Counted from the stretch's first letter, positions 7,757-15,574 are shown. The stretch: DNA of 64,000 nt from Burkholderiales bacterium (GCA_020851235.1 JADZDD010000011.1:124001-188000); one strand, 5' to 3'. The notes: a model not told the origin generated them from the letters alone. A program made the numbers and translations.

Positions 7757-8419
7757 CTAGAAGCGATACTGCACGCCCAGTTGAACCTGGTCGCTCTCGG
7801 GCAAGACCCCCGGTGCGAGCTCGCCGGGAAAACGCGCAAAGCGCGCGTATTCGAGCCGCAGACCCAGCGCCGAGTTGAGGTCGTAGCGCACGCCCACACC
7901 GTAGTTCATGCCGTCGCGGTCGCGACGCACGTCGTTCGTGAAAGCCGAAGACGGTGTCGATGCCGCCGCATGCTGCGCGTAGCCCAGGCGGCCGTAGAGC
8001 GCGAGGCTGCGCCGCAATTCCCACGTCGTGTACAGATCGACGTTCCACGCCTTGCCCGTCGCATCGGCGTCCGGCACGATGGCAAGCCCCACGCCACGGC
8101 GCGCGCCCGGAACCGACGGCGTCAGCGCATAGCGGTCGAACGTGGACACCGCTGCCTCGAGTGCGACGTCGTTGGCGAAGCGGTATCCGCCGTAGGCGAG
8201 CGCGCGGCTGCCGGGCTCCTCGGACAAGGGGAGCGTGAAGTGACTCCACACCGGATGCGCCGCACCGATCGCAAGCCCCTTGCCTTGCGCACCGGCATCG
8301 CGCAACGAAATCCCGCCGTAGAAACCCGCCGCCGCGGGCGGTGCCACCGTCTCGGCCGCCAGCGCCGCTGCCGACACGGCGAAGCTGCAGGCAACGGCGA
8401 AGGTGACGAATGGGCGCAT
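7757..8419 (-). CDS. outer membrane beta-barrel protein
   Basis: A 220-residue exported protein. A signal peptide (about 1-22, MRPFVTFAVACSFAVSAAA) is followed by alternating polar and hydrophobic strands, several with aromatic ends (FYGGISLR, NVDLYTTWELRRSLALYG, GMNYGVGVRYDLNSALGLRL). The C-terminus VQLGVQYRF ends in Phe, the usual beta-barrel assembly signal. It resembles small 8-stranded OmpA/OmpW-like barrels. The ATG at 8419 directly precedes the signal peptide; upstream in-frame codons look non-coding. It is 62 nt upstream of the moaD start on the same strand, apparently an independent unit. Confidence 0.85.
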   Translation of the reverse strand: MRPFVTFAVACSFAVSAAALAAETVAPPAAAGFYGGISLRDAGAQGKGLAIGAAHPVWSHFTLPLSEEPGSRALAYGGYRFANDVALEAAVSTFDRYALTPSVPGARRGVGLAIVPDADATGKAWNVDLYTTWELRRSLALYGRLGYAQHAAASTPSSAFTNDVRRDRDGMNYGVGVRYDLNSALGLRLEYARFARFPGELAPGVLPESDQVQLGVQYRF

Positions 8420-8530
8420 GATCGGTAAGCGTTGCGGTCCGCGGTGATGGGGGTTTCGCGATCGCTTCACCCCCACTTTGTCCACAGATCCGTGCACGGA
8501 GTTCACCGTACTCCGGAGACCCGAGTGACG

Positions 8531-9454
8531 TCAATCGGCGACAGGGAAAAACGTGGGAAAACGGCCCGCCGCGTTGCGTTTGTTGCACTGCGGTAACCGT
8601 GGCTCGGCGGGTCGGGCGCGTCGAGCACTCCGCGCGGCATCGGCGACACCTTCACCCCTGGCTCGCCGCGGTGTTTGCCGGCCTCGCGGACGCGCACCGG
8701 GGCCTACCAGCGAAGTTGCTCGACGTCGAGGCCGAGCGCGGTCGCAACTTTCTCCAGCGTGGCTCTGCGCGGGTGCTCGACACGCTCCATTTGCGCGTAG
8801 GCAGCCTGCGTCACGCCGATCCGGTCGGGATGTTCTTCCGCTTCGCTTCGTCGTGCTTGAGCGTGGTGACGGTCTTGGCGGAGGGCTTGTCGGATCTTCG
8901 GGCCATGGCGCGATGTCAGGAAACGAAGCCAATGCGGCGTTCGGTTGGGTTTTGCGCGCATCGTCCTCGGCGACAAGCCTCTTGATCGCGTCGAACACCA
9001 CGGCGAATGGTTCGTCGTACTTGTCTTCCATGGCCTCGATCTTTCTCGCGAGGTCGCGATTGGAGGCCATCAGCCGCCGCAACTGGACGAAGGTGCGCAT
9101 GATCGCGATGTTCACCTCGACCGCGCGCGGCGAGCGCAAGACGCTGGACAGCATGGCCACACCCTGCTCGGTGAAGGCGTAGGGGCGGTAGCGCAATGCC
9201 CGCCGCTGCGGCGATGTCATCACAGATTGTGATGAGATCGGCAGGCGCTCGTGGACGCGCTCGTACTCCTCGGCGGCAAGCCGGAACATGAAGTCGTTCG
9301 GAAACCGGCTGCGGTTGCGCGCCACCGCCTGGTTCAGGGTTCGCGCTTGCACCCCGTAGAGCATTGCGAGATCGGCGTCGAGCAGCACCTTCTCCCCTCG
9401 AATCATGAAGATCAGAGGCGCAAGGTCTTCCGGCCTGGGTCTAGTGGATGGCAT
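8531..9454 (-). CDS. ORF6N domain protein with frameshifted C-terminus
   Basis: The first about 150 residues match ORF6N DNA-binding proteins found in phages and mobile islands: LIFMIRGEKVLLDADLAMLY, ARNRSRFPNDFMFRL, YAFTEQGVAMLSSVLRS and NIAIMRTFVQLR. The ATG at 9454 has GGAGGAG upstream. After about residue 168 the frame runs into Arg/Pro-rich sequence with no family resemblance. The expected ending RRIGFVS plus stop is present in another frame and ends at 8916. A one-base change around 8938-8950 has therefore replaced the native C-terminus with a read-through tail ending at 8531. The N-terminal domain may still fold. The gene is part of a decayed restriction island. Confidence 0.6.
   Translation of the reverse strand: MPSTRPRPEDLAPLIFMIRGEKVLLDADLAMLYGVQARTLNQAVARNRSRFPNDFMFRLAAEEYERVHERLPISSQSVMTSPQRRALRYRPYAFTEQGVAMLSSVLRSPRAVEVNIAIMRTFVQLRRLMASNRDLARKIEAMEDKYDEPFAVVFDAIKRLVAEDDARKTQPNAALASFPDIAPWPEDPTSPPPRPSPRSSTTKRSGRTSRPDRRDAGCLRANGACRAPAQSHAGESCDRARPRRRATSLVGPGARPRGRQTPRRARGEGVADAARSARRARPAEPRLPQCNKRNAAGRFPTFFPVAD
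8704..8820 (-). pseudogene. C-terminal remnant of an XRE-family antitoxin-like protein
   Basis: The minus strand encodes IGVTQAAYAQMERVEHPRRA followed by TLEKVATALGLDVEQLRW and a TAG stop. This is the second half of a Cro/C1-type helix-turn-helix as found in HigA- or MqsA-like antitoxins. The recognition helix is present, but the upstream half is replaced by methyltransferase sequence in a different frame. No plausible start codon of its own is seen, so it is treated as debris. Confidence 0.5.
8811..8906 (-). pseudogene. N-terminal stub of a type III-like adenine DNA methyltransferase
   Basis: From an ATG at 8906 the minus strand reads MARRSDKPSAKTVTTLKHDE and AKRKNIPT, then leaves the family and stops at 8811. 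I recall this opening as that of site-specific adenine methyltransferases of type III-like systems, where it continues with AE(F/Y)QSVM. The ancestral ORF6N stop (8916) lies 9 nt before this ATG, as in a compact operon. The break falls near 8821-8828, where the antitoxin remnant begins. Confidence 0.55.
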
Positions 9455-9494
9455 CCGTCGACTCCTCCGCCACACCTGCGTTGATCGCAGCAGC

Positions 9495-9612
9495 CCCACC
9501 CCCTGCTCGGTAAAGCCGAAAAGACGAGGCATTCACGCTGCACCGCGGCTCGGTCGCGCCTGGTGCCGGAGTGACGCCGGTATCGAGGGATGCGATCACA
9601 GATTGTGATCGG
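9495..9612 (-). pseudogene. possible decayed second copy of an ORF6N segment
   Basis: Reading leftwards from 9612, the DNA contains the same 15-mer as the intact ORF6N gene (9219-9233), then, after degenerate sequence, a stretch encoding FGFTEQGVGLLRS, which parallels YAFTEQGVAMLSSVLRS in the intact copy. Order and spacing are similar but frames and stops are broken. This suggests a partial duplication that has decayed. The assignment is tentative. Confidence 0.35.
9595..9609. repeat. 15-bp repeat ATCACAGATTGTGAT, second copy at 9219-9233
   Basis: The identical 15-mer occurs at 9219-9233 and 9595-9609. It is itself an inverted repeat, ATCACA / TGTGAT around GAT. In the intact ORF6N gene it encodes part of the SSQSV segment, so shared ancestry of the two ORF6N copies explains it better than a regulatory site. 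Confidence 0.6.
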
Positions 9613-9774
9613 TCAGGTGCCGAGACGGTTCACGCCGGGCACCCGGTAGTTCTCCATCGTCGGCTTCTTCTCCCGGGCGTCCTCGCGCCGGTGGCCCCTG
9701 ATCTCGACCACGTGATAGAGCGGATCGGCGTCGCCCCGGCCATCGTCCACATGGACGATGAAGTCGGGGTGGCA
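9613..9774 (-). pseudogene. C-terminal stub of a type III-like restriction helicase (Res)
   Basis: The minus strand encodes CHPDFIVHVDDGRGDADPLY, HVVEIRGHRREDAREKKPTM and ENYRVPGVNRLGT, ending at a premature TGA. This matches, from memory, the conserved C-terminal region of restriction endonuclease/DEAD-box helicase subunits, where VPGVN-LG is followed by another 20-30 residues. The start of the gene is gone; the remnant abuts the mobB stop 22 nt away. With the Mod stub it marks a lost restriction-modification system. Confidence 0.6.
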
Positions 9775-9796
9775 GCGGCGCGTCTCGGGGCAGAGC

Positions 9797-10303
9797 TCAG
9801 GCCACGAGCGCCTCGCCGGCGTGCGCGACGACGAAATCGGCGATCGGTGCGATCGCGTCGAGCGCGAAGACCGGAAGCGCGGTGGCGACCCGGGTATCGG
9901 TGGCCACCGCAATGATCGACGGGTCACCGTCGAACAGGGTCGGCTTGCCGTTGGCCTCGCGATGGATCTCGAGCTTGGGCACGCCCGGCTCGCGCTTGAA
10001 GCCCTCGACCAGCACGAGGTCGCACGGCGACAGCCGTGCCACCAGCGCGCGCAGCGTCGGCTCGGGCGCACCACGCAACTCGTGCATGAGCGCGTAGCGC
10101 CGCGCCGAGGTGACGAGAACCTCGCTGCAGCCGGCGGCGCGATGCCGGTACGAATCCTTGCCGGGCTGGTCGACGTCGAAATCGTGATGCGCGTGCTTGA
10201 CGAGCGACACCACGAGCCCGCGCGCGGTGAGCACCGGAATCAGCTTCTCGAGGAGCGTCGTCTTGCCGCTGCCCGACCAGCCCGCGAAGCCGAAAATCCT
10301 CAC
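9797..10303 (-). CDS. mobB: molybdopterin-guanine dinucleotide biosynthesis adaptor protein MobB
   Basis: A 168-residue P-loop GTPase that assists MobA in making the guanine dinucleotide form of the molybdenum cofactor. The Walker A motif GWSGSGKTTLLEKLI is at the N-terminus, followed by LVKHAHHDFDVDQPGKDSYR and LVLVEGFKREP, both typical of MobB. I choose GTG at 10303 because GGGGAGG is 7 nt upstream; a GTG at 10309 would overlap the ald stop as GTGA but is too close to that site. It is the second gene after ald. With moaD/moaE nearby, it supports active molybdoenzyme use. Confidence 0.92.
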   Translation of the reverse strand: MRIFGFAGWSGSGKTTLLEKLIPVLTARGLVVSLVKHAHHDFDVDQPGKDSYRHRAAGCSEVLVTSARRYALMHELRGAPEPTLRALVARLSPCDLVLVEGFKREPGVPKLEIHREANGKPTLFDGDPSIIAVATDTRVATALPVFALDAIAPIADFVVAHAGEALVA

Positions 10304-10305
10304 GC

Positions 10306-11433
10306 TCACCCCTCCCCGTCCTGAACCTGCGCACTCGCCTTCGGACGTGCCGCGTCGGCGGCAAGCCCGGCGTGCACGATCAACCCATCGCGAACCATGA
10401 CGCCCGCGGCAAGACCCGGATCGTCGCGCAGCGCGCGATCGAGCCCGGCGGCGAGCCGGCGCACGTACGGCAGCGTGGCTGCGGTGAGCGCGAGGGTCGC
10501 GGTACGGGCGACGAGCGACGGCATGTTCGGGACCGCGTAGTGCACGACCCCGCATTCTACGTACGTCGGCGCCGACAGCTTCGTCATGCGCGAGGTCGCG
10601 GCGATCCCACCCTGGTCGATGCCGACGTCGACGATGGCGGATCCGGCGCGCATGGCGGCGACGAGTTCGCGCGGCAGCAGCGTGGGCGAGAGCGTGCCCG
10701 GCTCGAGTACGGCGCCGATCACGAGGTCGGCCGCGCGCACGCCATCGGCAAACGCATCGGCTTGCGTGATCGCAGCGGCGCGAATGGGATACCCTTCGCG
10801 CGCCAGCGCGTGCGCCAGCGCGTCGCGCCGCGACGCTCCGCGCGAGAAGACCGTCACGCGGGCGCCCATCCGCGCGGCGATGCGTGCCGCCTCCGCGCCG
10901 ACGTGCCCGGCGCCGACCACCACCACCTGCGCGCCGGGGACGTCGTCGACGCCGGTGATGAGAACGCCGGATCCACCGCGCGCCGTGGTGAGCGCGTCGG
11001 CTCCGGCCAACGGCGCGAGGCGCCCGGCGATGCGCGACATCGGCGCCAGGAGCGGCACCGTTCCTTTCGCATCGCGCACCGTCTCGTAACCGATGACCGT
11101 GACCCGCGCCTTCAGGACCGCCGCGAGGAGGGCCGGATCGCGGTTGATCTGGGCAAAGCCGAACACGATCGAGCCAGGCTGCAAGCACGCGTACTCGTCG
11201 ACCTGGATCTCCTTGACCTTGACCACGAGATCGCAGGCCCACACCGGCTCGACGCGCTCGACGACTTCGGCCCCGGCAGCGCGATATTCGGCATCGGCAT
11301 GACCGACGGCGCCACCGGCACCGGCTGCGACGACGACGGTGTGGCCGTCGCCCACGAGCGCGGCGACGCCGGCGGGCGTCATGCCGACGCGCCGTTCGCC
11401 GTCCTTCGTCTCGCGGGGTACGCCGATCCTCAT
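10306..11433 (-). CDS. ald: alanine dehydrogenase
   Basis: A 375-residue NAD-dependent L-alanine dehydrogenase, interconverting alanine and pyruvate plus ammonia. The N-terminus MRIGVPRETKDGERRVGMTP carries the family signature with the catalytic-site basic residues. VVVVGAGHVGAEAARIAARMGA is the NAD-binding Rossmann turn, and HYAVPNMPSLVARTATLALT is conserved near the C-terminus. Length is normal. It is followed 2 nt later by mobB. A TAGAAT box about 70 nt upstream is a candidate promoter. Confidence 0.94.
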   Translation of the reverse strand: MRIGVPRETKDGERRVGMTPAGVAALVGDGHTVVVAAGAGGAVGHADAEYRAAGAEVVERVEPVWACDLVVKVKEIQVDEYACLQPGSIVFGFAQINRDPALLAAVLKARVTVIGYETVRDAKGTVPLLAPMSRIAGRLAPLAGADALTTARGGSGVLITGVDDVPGAQVVVVGAGHVGAEAARIAARMGARVTVFSRGASRRDALAHALAREGYPIRAAAITQADAFADGVRAADLVIGAVLEPGTLSPTLLPRELVAAMRAGSAIVDVGIDQGGIAATSRMTKLSAPTYVECGVVHYAVPNMPSLVARTATLALTAATLPYVRRLAAGLDRALRDDPGLAAGVMVRDGLIVHAGLAADAARPKASAQVQDGEG

Positions 11434-11502
11434 CGGCGGCGGCGGGCGTGATGCGCCATGGCAGCGGGCGGCACGGGGCGCGTGCGGCGCAGGGAAAGCA
11501 CG

Positions 11503-11508
11503 ATTCTA
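11503..11508 (-). promoter_or_regulatory. candidate -10 box (TAGAAT) for ald-mobB
   Basis: On the minus strand TAGAAT lies about 70 nt upstream of the ald ATG. TAGAAT recurs upstream of several minus-strand genes in this window (24770, 50863, 53483), suggesting a common -10 variant in this genome. Confidence 0.35.
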
Positions 11509-11580
11509 CCGAAGCTCCCCTTGGCGCCCCGGTCACCGCGCGGCGGCGCCGCGACGCTGGCGATGCGTCGCCCCACGGCC

Positions 11581-11586
11581 TATAGT
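11581..11586 (+). promoter_or_regulatory. candidate -10 box (TATAGT) for the EcsC-like gene
   Basis: TATAGT lies 34 nt upstream of the ATG at 11621. The surrounding sequence is strongly GC-rich, so an AT-rich hexamer at this spacing stands out. No clear -35 box is visible. Confidence 0.35.
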
Positions 11587-11620
11587 GAAACCGGCTGCTC
11601 CCGGCCCCATCTATCGCCCC

Positions 11621-12229
11621 ATGCCCGATCCGCGCCGCCTCTTTCCGGTCCCGCACGCCGATCCGTCGCGCGAGGTCGCCGGCGTCATCGAACGCGTCAT
11701 CTCGCACGTGCCCGCGCCACGCACGCACGAGGTGAGCGATCCCGATCGCCAGGCAGAACTCATCGCGAGGTCAGCCGCCCGCCAGGCGGCGGTCCTGTCC
11801 GGCTCGCTCGCACTTCCCCCCGGGCCGTTCGGCATGATCACCGTGCTGCCTGACCTCTACCTCATCTGGAAGACGCAGCGGCAGATGGTCGCCGACATCT
11901 TCGCGCTCTTCGGCTCCACCGGCGAACTCACGCGCACGCACATGCTCTACTGCCTGTTTCGCCACGCGTCGAGCCAGGTGCTGCGCGACGTCGTGGTCCG
12001 CACCGGGCAGCGCGTCGTCGTCGAGCAGCTCTCCACCGGGGCCATCAAGAGCCTCTCCGCCAAGGCCGGTGTCGAGATCAGCAAGCGCGTCGCCGGCAGC
12101 GCCGCGACACGTTGGGTGCCGCTCGCCGGCGCTGCCGCGGTCGGCGCCTACGCGTACTGGGACACGTTGCAGGTCGCGCGCACCGCGCGACGCCTCGTCG
12201 ACTCCGTCGAGCGCAGCGTCGCCGACTGA
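11621..12229 (+). CDS. EcsC family protein
   Basis: A 202-residue protein resembling the EcsC family. The region GPFGMITVLPDLYLIWKTQR followed by QMVADIFALFG is the amphipathic/hydrophobic core seen in these proteins, and a second hydrophobic segment near the C-terminus (WVPLAGAAAVGAYAYW) may insert in the membrane. EcsC was named for a Bacillus gene beside an ABC exporter; its biochemical role is not established. The stop is 2 nt before the SRAP start codon, so the two genes are probably cotranscribed. Confidence 0.75.
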   Translation: MPDPRRLFPVPHADPSREVAGVIERVISHVPAPRTHEVSDPDRQAELIARSAARQAAVLSGSLALPPGPFGMITVLPDLYLIWKTQRQMVADIFALFGSTGELTRTHMLYCLFRHASSQVLRDVVVRTGQRVVVEQLSTGAIKSLSAKAGVEISKRVAGSAATRWVPLAGAAAVGAYAYWDTLQVARTARRLVDSVERSVAD

Positions 12230-12231
12230 TC

Positions 12232-12987
12232 ATGTGCGGACGTTACGAGCTGCACACGCACCCGGCGGCCCTCGCCCTCGCCTTCGGCCTGCCCTTCCCG
12301 CCGCAGATCCGCCCGCGCTACAACATCGCACCGATGCAGGACGTCCCCGTGATACGCGCGACGGCGGACGGCCAGCGCGAGCTCGCGCAAGTGCGCTGGG
12401 GTCTCGTCCCGCGCTGGGCGAAGGATGCCTCGATCGGCGCGCGCATGATCAACGCCCGGGCAGAAACCGTCGCCACCAAGCCCGCCTACCGCACCGCATT
12501 TCGCTGGCACCGCTGCCTCATTCCCGCGGACGGCTTCTACGAGTGGATCGCTGCACCCGGAGGCGGCAAGCAGCCATTGCGCATCGCGATGAAGGACGGG
12601 GGCCCCTTCGCGTTTGCCGGGTTGACCGAGCGCTGGCGCACGCCGGGCGGCGACACGCTCGACAGTTGCACGATCATCACCACGCAAGCCAATGCGCTGC
12701 TCGCCGCGGTGCACGAGCGCATGCCGGCCATCGTCGCACCGGTCGACTACGCGCGCTGGCTCGACAGCGAAGTCCAGGACGTTGCCGACGTGCTCGCCCC
12801 CTACCCGCCCGACGCGATGCACTACTTCCCGGTGTCGATGCGCGTCAATGCGGTGCGTAACGACGACGCCACGCTGATCGAACCGATCGCGGTGGACGCG
12901 GCACCCGCGCCTCACCCCACCGCCCCTGCGGGGGAGGAGGCTGAAGCGGAGGCGGAGTCGGCGCCGATACAACGCTCGCTCCTCTGA
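12232..12987 (+). CDS. SOS response-associated peptidase (SRAP, HMCES/YedK family)
   Basis: A 251-residue SRAP protein. These proteins crosslink covalently to abasic sites in single-stranded DNA through Cys2, exposed after removal of Met1. The N-terminus MCGRYELH provides Cys2. RYNIAPMQDVPV, MINARAETV with the active-site Glu, RCLIPADGFYEW and the C-terminal HERMPAIV with the conserved His are all present. The protein is longer than YedK (about 220) because of an acidic C-terminal extension from about residue 222. It is the second gene after the EcsC-like gene. No LexA box was identified upstream. Confidence 0.94.
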   Translation: MCGRYELHTHPAALALAFGLPFPPQIRPRYNIAPMQDVPVIRATADGQRELAQVRWGLVPRWAKDASIGARMINARAETVATKPAYRTAFRWHRCLIPADGFYEWIAAPGGGKQPLRIAMKDGGPFAFAGLTERWRTPGGDTLDSCTIITTQANALLAAVHERMPAIVAPVDYARWLDSEVQDVADVLAPYPPDAMHYFPVSMRVNAVRNDDATLIEPIAVDAAPAPHPTAPAGEEAEAEAESAPIQRSLL

Positions 12988-13000
12988 CGGCGCTGCGATC

Positions 13001-13020
13001 GGCGCCGCTGGGGCGGCGCC
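13001..13020. terminator. hairpin between convergent SRAP and LysR genes
   Basis: GGCGCCGC, a TGGG loop and GCGGCGCC form a perfect 8-bp stem between two convergent stop codons. No T-run follows on either strand, so intrinsic termination is not assured; the position is what suggests a terminator. Confidence 0.35.
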
Positions 13021-13037
13021 ACGGGCGCGCCGTGCGC

Positions 13038-13925
13038 TCACGGTCCGGAGCGGGCGTCGAAAAACGCCTTGATCGCTGCCGTGGCCTGCATCCGCGGATG
13101 GCGCACGCGCTCGAGCAATCCGACTTCACGTATGACATCGATGCGGGGCGTCGCGACGATGCGCAGCGCACGATCGGCGGCCCAGTCGACGTTCGCGAGC
13201 CTCGGCACGATGGACACGCCGAAGCCGCCGCGAACGAGCTCGACGATCGCCTCGACCGAGTCGAGCTCCATCTCGTCGCGCGCGCGCACGCCGACCTGAC
13301 GTAGCGCGCGGCGCACGAGGTAGCCGGTCCACGCCCGCGGGTCGAAGCGAATGAACGGCGCGTCGCGGAGGATCTGCGCGCTCGCGCGCGGCAGCGTGAA
13401 ATTGGGGCGACGCGGGACGATCAGGACCATCGGCTCCGCGTACAGCGGCGTCCAGACGAGCTGCGATGAGAGACGATACGGCGGTCGCGTCACGATGGCC
13501 GCGTCGAGCTCGCCGCTTCCGACCCGCTCCGCGAAGTCGCGCGACTTGCCGGCGAGTAGCCGCACGACGAGGTGCGGATGCGCTCGCTTCATCGCCCACA
13601 GGGCATCGGCAAACGCGCCCATCAGCGCCGATACGAGCGCGCCCATCACGACGGTTCCGGTCAGGACCGCGCTGTCGCGCCGGGTGAGCAGGCCTTCGTA
13701 GCGCGACACGATGTCGCTCACCGCGACGACGACGTCGCGGCCGGTACCGTTGAGCACGACGCGACGCGCGCCGCGATCGAAGAGCGAAGTGCCGAGATCG
13801 GACTCGAGCGCCTTCATCTGCAAGCCGACGGCCGCCGGCGTGAGGCCCATCGCCTTGCCCGCCGCAGCGAAGCTTCCCTCGTGGGCCACGGCAATGAGGA
13901 GACGCAGCGTGCGGATCGAGACCAT
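13038..13925 (-). CDS. LysR family transcriptional regulator
   Basis: A 295-residue LysR-type regulator. The winged helix-turn-helix is at residues 1-60 (RTLRLLIAVAHEGSFAAAGK, then MGLTPAAVGLQMKALE). The C-terminal periplasmic-binding-like effector domain follows. It is divergent from the frd-fum operon with 72 nt between the starts, so by the usual LysR arrangement it likely regulates that operon in response to a C4-dicarboxylate or related acid. I use the ATG at 13925; a TTG at 13952 would add nine residues. Effector and target are inferred from position. Confidence 0.92.
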   Translation of the reverse strand: MVSIRTLRLLIAVAHEGSFAAAGKAMGLTPAAVGLQMKALESDLGTSLFDRGARRVVLNGTGRDVVVAVSDIVSRYEGLLTRRDSAVLTGTVVMGALVSALMGAFADALWAMKRAHPHLVVRLLAGKSRDFAERVGSGELDAAIVTRPPYRLSSQLVWTPLYAEPMVLIVPRRPNFTLPRASAQILRDAPFIRFDPRAWTGYLVRRALRQVGVRARDEMELDSVEAIVELVRGGFGVSIVPRLANVDWAADRALRIVATPRIDVIREVGLLERVRHPRMQATAAIKAFFDARSGP

Positions 13926-13997
13926 AAAGCGGAACTTTACCTCAGACTTCAACTAATTGGCTTTACTTACATACCCCAGTCGCGGACAATCGACTCC
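13926..13997. promoter_or_regulatory. divergent promoter and probable LysR operator
   Basis: This 72-bp gap is much more AT-rich than its surroundings. It holds two direct copies of a CTTTACnT motif (13935 and 13961 regions, about 26 bp apart), an AT-rich TTACATA that could be a -10 element for the plus-strand operon, and AACTAATTGG. LysR regulators usually bind T-N11-A sites in such gaps. I cannot fix the exact operator. Confidence 0.45.
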
Positions 13998-14795
13998 ATG
14001 CAGACGACCGATCCTTCGGCCGACGTAGCCATGCCCCAAGCCTCCGCGCAGGCGCAGCCCGAACGCACGCCGGCACGCCACGGCGCCACGCTGCGCGTCT
14101 CGCTGTGGCGCGGGCGCGACGACGGCGCCTTCGTGGAGTACGAGGTGCCGCGCCTTGAAAGCCAGACGGTACTCGACGTCGTGACCTGGGTCCAACGCCA
14201 CCGCGAGCCTGGGCTCGCGTATCGCTTCGCGTGCCGCGTCGGCATGTGCGGGTCGTGCGCGATGACGGTCAACGGCGTCGCACGGTGGACCTGCCGCACG
14301 CACGTCGCCGAGGTCGCCCAGGACGGCCACGTCCAGATCGCGCCGCTCGCAAACCTGCCGCGCGTGAAGGACCTCGTGACCGACATGCGCGAGTTCTTCG
14401 ACAAGTGGGCGCGTGCGCAGGGCCGCTTCTTCGGCGCGCGCACGCGGCACGACGAGTTCGCCCGCGTGCGCCCCGACTCGGAGGCGCGCCAGGCGGCCGA
14501 TGCCGGCATCGAGTGCATCGGTTGCGGCGTGTGCTATGCATCCTGCGACGTCGTGACCTGGCGTCCGGACTACCTCGGCCCCGCCGCGCTCAACCGGGCG
14601 TGGACGCTCGTCAACGACGAACGCGACACGGCGCAAGCCGCGCGCCTGCGCGCGGTGGCCGGGGACGCCGGGTGCCATTCCTGTCATTCGCTGGGATCGT
14701 GCACCGAGCGCTGCCCCAAGCACATCGCCCCCACGGGGTCGATCGCGGGCCTGAAGCGCGTCACGGCGCGCGCCGCCATCCGCGGGAAGCTCTAG
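13998..14795 (+). CDS. succinate dehydrogenase/fumarate reductase iron-sulfur subunit
   Basis: A 265-residue FeS subunit (SdhB/FrdB family) that passes electrons between flavin and quinone. The [2Fe-2S] ferredoxin domain has Cys79, Cys84, Cys87 and Cys99 (FACRVGMCGSCAMTVNG). The C-terminal half has CIGCGVCYASC for the [4Fe-4S] cluster and CHSCHSLGSCTERCPKHI for the remaining ligands including the [3Fe-4S] site. The N-terminus carries about 30 extra low-complexity residues. The gene opens an operon in which the flavoprotein gene comes last, after the fumarase genes. Whether the enzyme works as a reductase or a dehydrogenase is not decided by this subunit. Confidence 0.92.
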   Translation: MQTTDPSADVAMPQASAQAQPERTPARHGATLRVSLWRGRDDGAFVEYEVPRLESQTVLDVVTWVQRHREPGLAYRFACRVGMCGSCAMTVNGVARWTCRTHVAEVAQDGHVQIAPLANLPRVKDLVTDMREFFDKWARAQGRFFGARTRHDEFARVRPDSEARQAADAGIECIGCGVCYASCDVVTWRPDYLGPAALNRAWTLVNDERDTAQAARLRAVAGDAGCHSCHSLGSCTERCPKHIAPTGSIAGLKRVTARAAIRGKL

Positions 14796-14797
14796 CC

Positions 14798-15142
14798 ATG
14801 GCCGACGTCGTCCGCGAAACGAGGCGGTGGTACTGGCAGCGCGTGAGCGCGCTCGTGCTCGCACTGTGCGTGCTCGTCCATCTCGCGACGATCATCTACG
14901 CGGTGCGCTCCGGCCTGTCGGCGGAAGCCATCCTCGCCCGCACGCGCGGCAGCGTCACCTTTGCCGCCTTCTACACCATCTTCGTCGCGGCCTGCGCGGT
15001 TCACGTCCCCATCGGCATTGCGCGCGTCGCAGAGGAATGGCTCGGCTTGGCCCCACGGACCGCCGATGGCATCGCACATGCGCTCGCGCTGCTGCTCTTC
15101 GTGCTCGGCATGAGCGCGGTCTACGCGATGGTGGCCGGATGA
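14798..15142 (+). CDS. membrane anchor subunit 1 of succinate dehydrogenase/fumarate reductase
   Basis: A 114-residue membrane protein with three hydrophobic segments (about 15-38, 54-75 and 90-112). The segment AVHVPIGIARVAEEWLG has a His followed by a Gly-Ile pattern like the heme- and quinone-binding region of SdhD/SdhC anchors. It starts 2 nt after the FeS subunit and its stop overlaps the next start as ATGA, so the two anchors are translationally coupled. The family is weakly conserved; the role is inferred mainly from operon position. Confidence 0.8.
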   Translation: MADVVRETRRWYWQRVSALVLALCVLVHLATIIYAVRSGLSAEAILARTRGSVTFAAFYTIFVAACAVHVPIGIARVAEEWLGLAPRTADGIAHALALLLFVLGMSAVYAMVAG

Positions 15143-15555
15143 GCGCCCACGACACGAACGCGAGGCAGGAGCGTGTCGGACCACGGGGTCGCGCTTCCCG
15201 TGCCGGCCGCAATGACCGCCGCGCGCACGCCCACGCGTCCTGGTGGGCGTTCGCGGTGCATCGCGTGTCCGGCCTGGCACTCGCGCTCTTCCTCCCGTTT
15301 CACTTCCTCGCGCTGTCGAGCGCGCTGCGGGGCGACGCGGCCCTCGACGGCTTCCTGCGCTTCACCGATCGCCCGCTGTTCAAGATGGCCGAGTGGGTGC
15401 TGGTGGTCCTGCTGGCGGTGCACCTCGCGGGCGGGATCCGGCTGCTGGTGATCGAGTTCCGGCCCTGGTCGGGATTGCGCAAGAACCTCATCGCCGTGAG
15501 CGGAGGAGCCGGGCTCGCGGTGGGACTCGCCTTCGCGCTGGCGTTGCTGAAGTGA
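15139..15555 (+). CDS. membrane anchor subunit 2 (SdhC-like cytochrome b subunit)
   Basis: A 138-residue protein with an Arg-rich hydrophilic N-terminus (about 1-35) and three transmembrane segments. HRVSGLALALFLPFHFLALS matches the HR-x-SG start of SdhC, and AVHLAGGIRLLVIEF parallels the YHVVVGIRHMM region of E. coli SdhC that contains the heme b ligand. It would anchor the FeS and flavoprotein subunits and bind quinone and possibly heme. It overlaps the previous gene by 4 nt. Confidence 0.83.
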   Translation: MSAHDTNARQERVGPRGRASRAGRNDRRAHAHASWWAFAVHRVSGLALALFLPFHFLALSSALRGDAALDGFLRFTDRPLFKMAEWVLVVLLAVHLAGGIRLLVIEFRPWSGLRKNLIAVSGGAGLAVGLAFALALLK

Positions 15556-15574
15556 CGGGATCGGAGACACGACC

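Noticed and set aside
9219-9233. ATCACAGATTGTGAT as a CRP-like operator
   Set aside because: The half-sites are in inside-out order relative to the CRP consensus, and this copy is coding within the ORF6N gene; duplication explains the second copy.
8531-9774. Active prophage
   Set aside because: ORF6N domains occur in phages, but there is no integrase, capsid, terminase or attachment repeat; restriction-gene remnants explain the region better.
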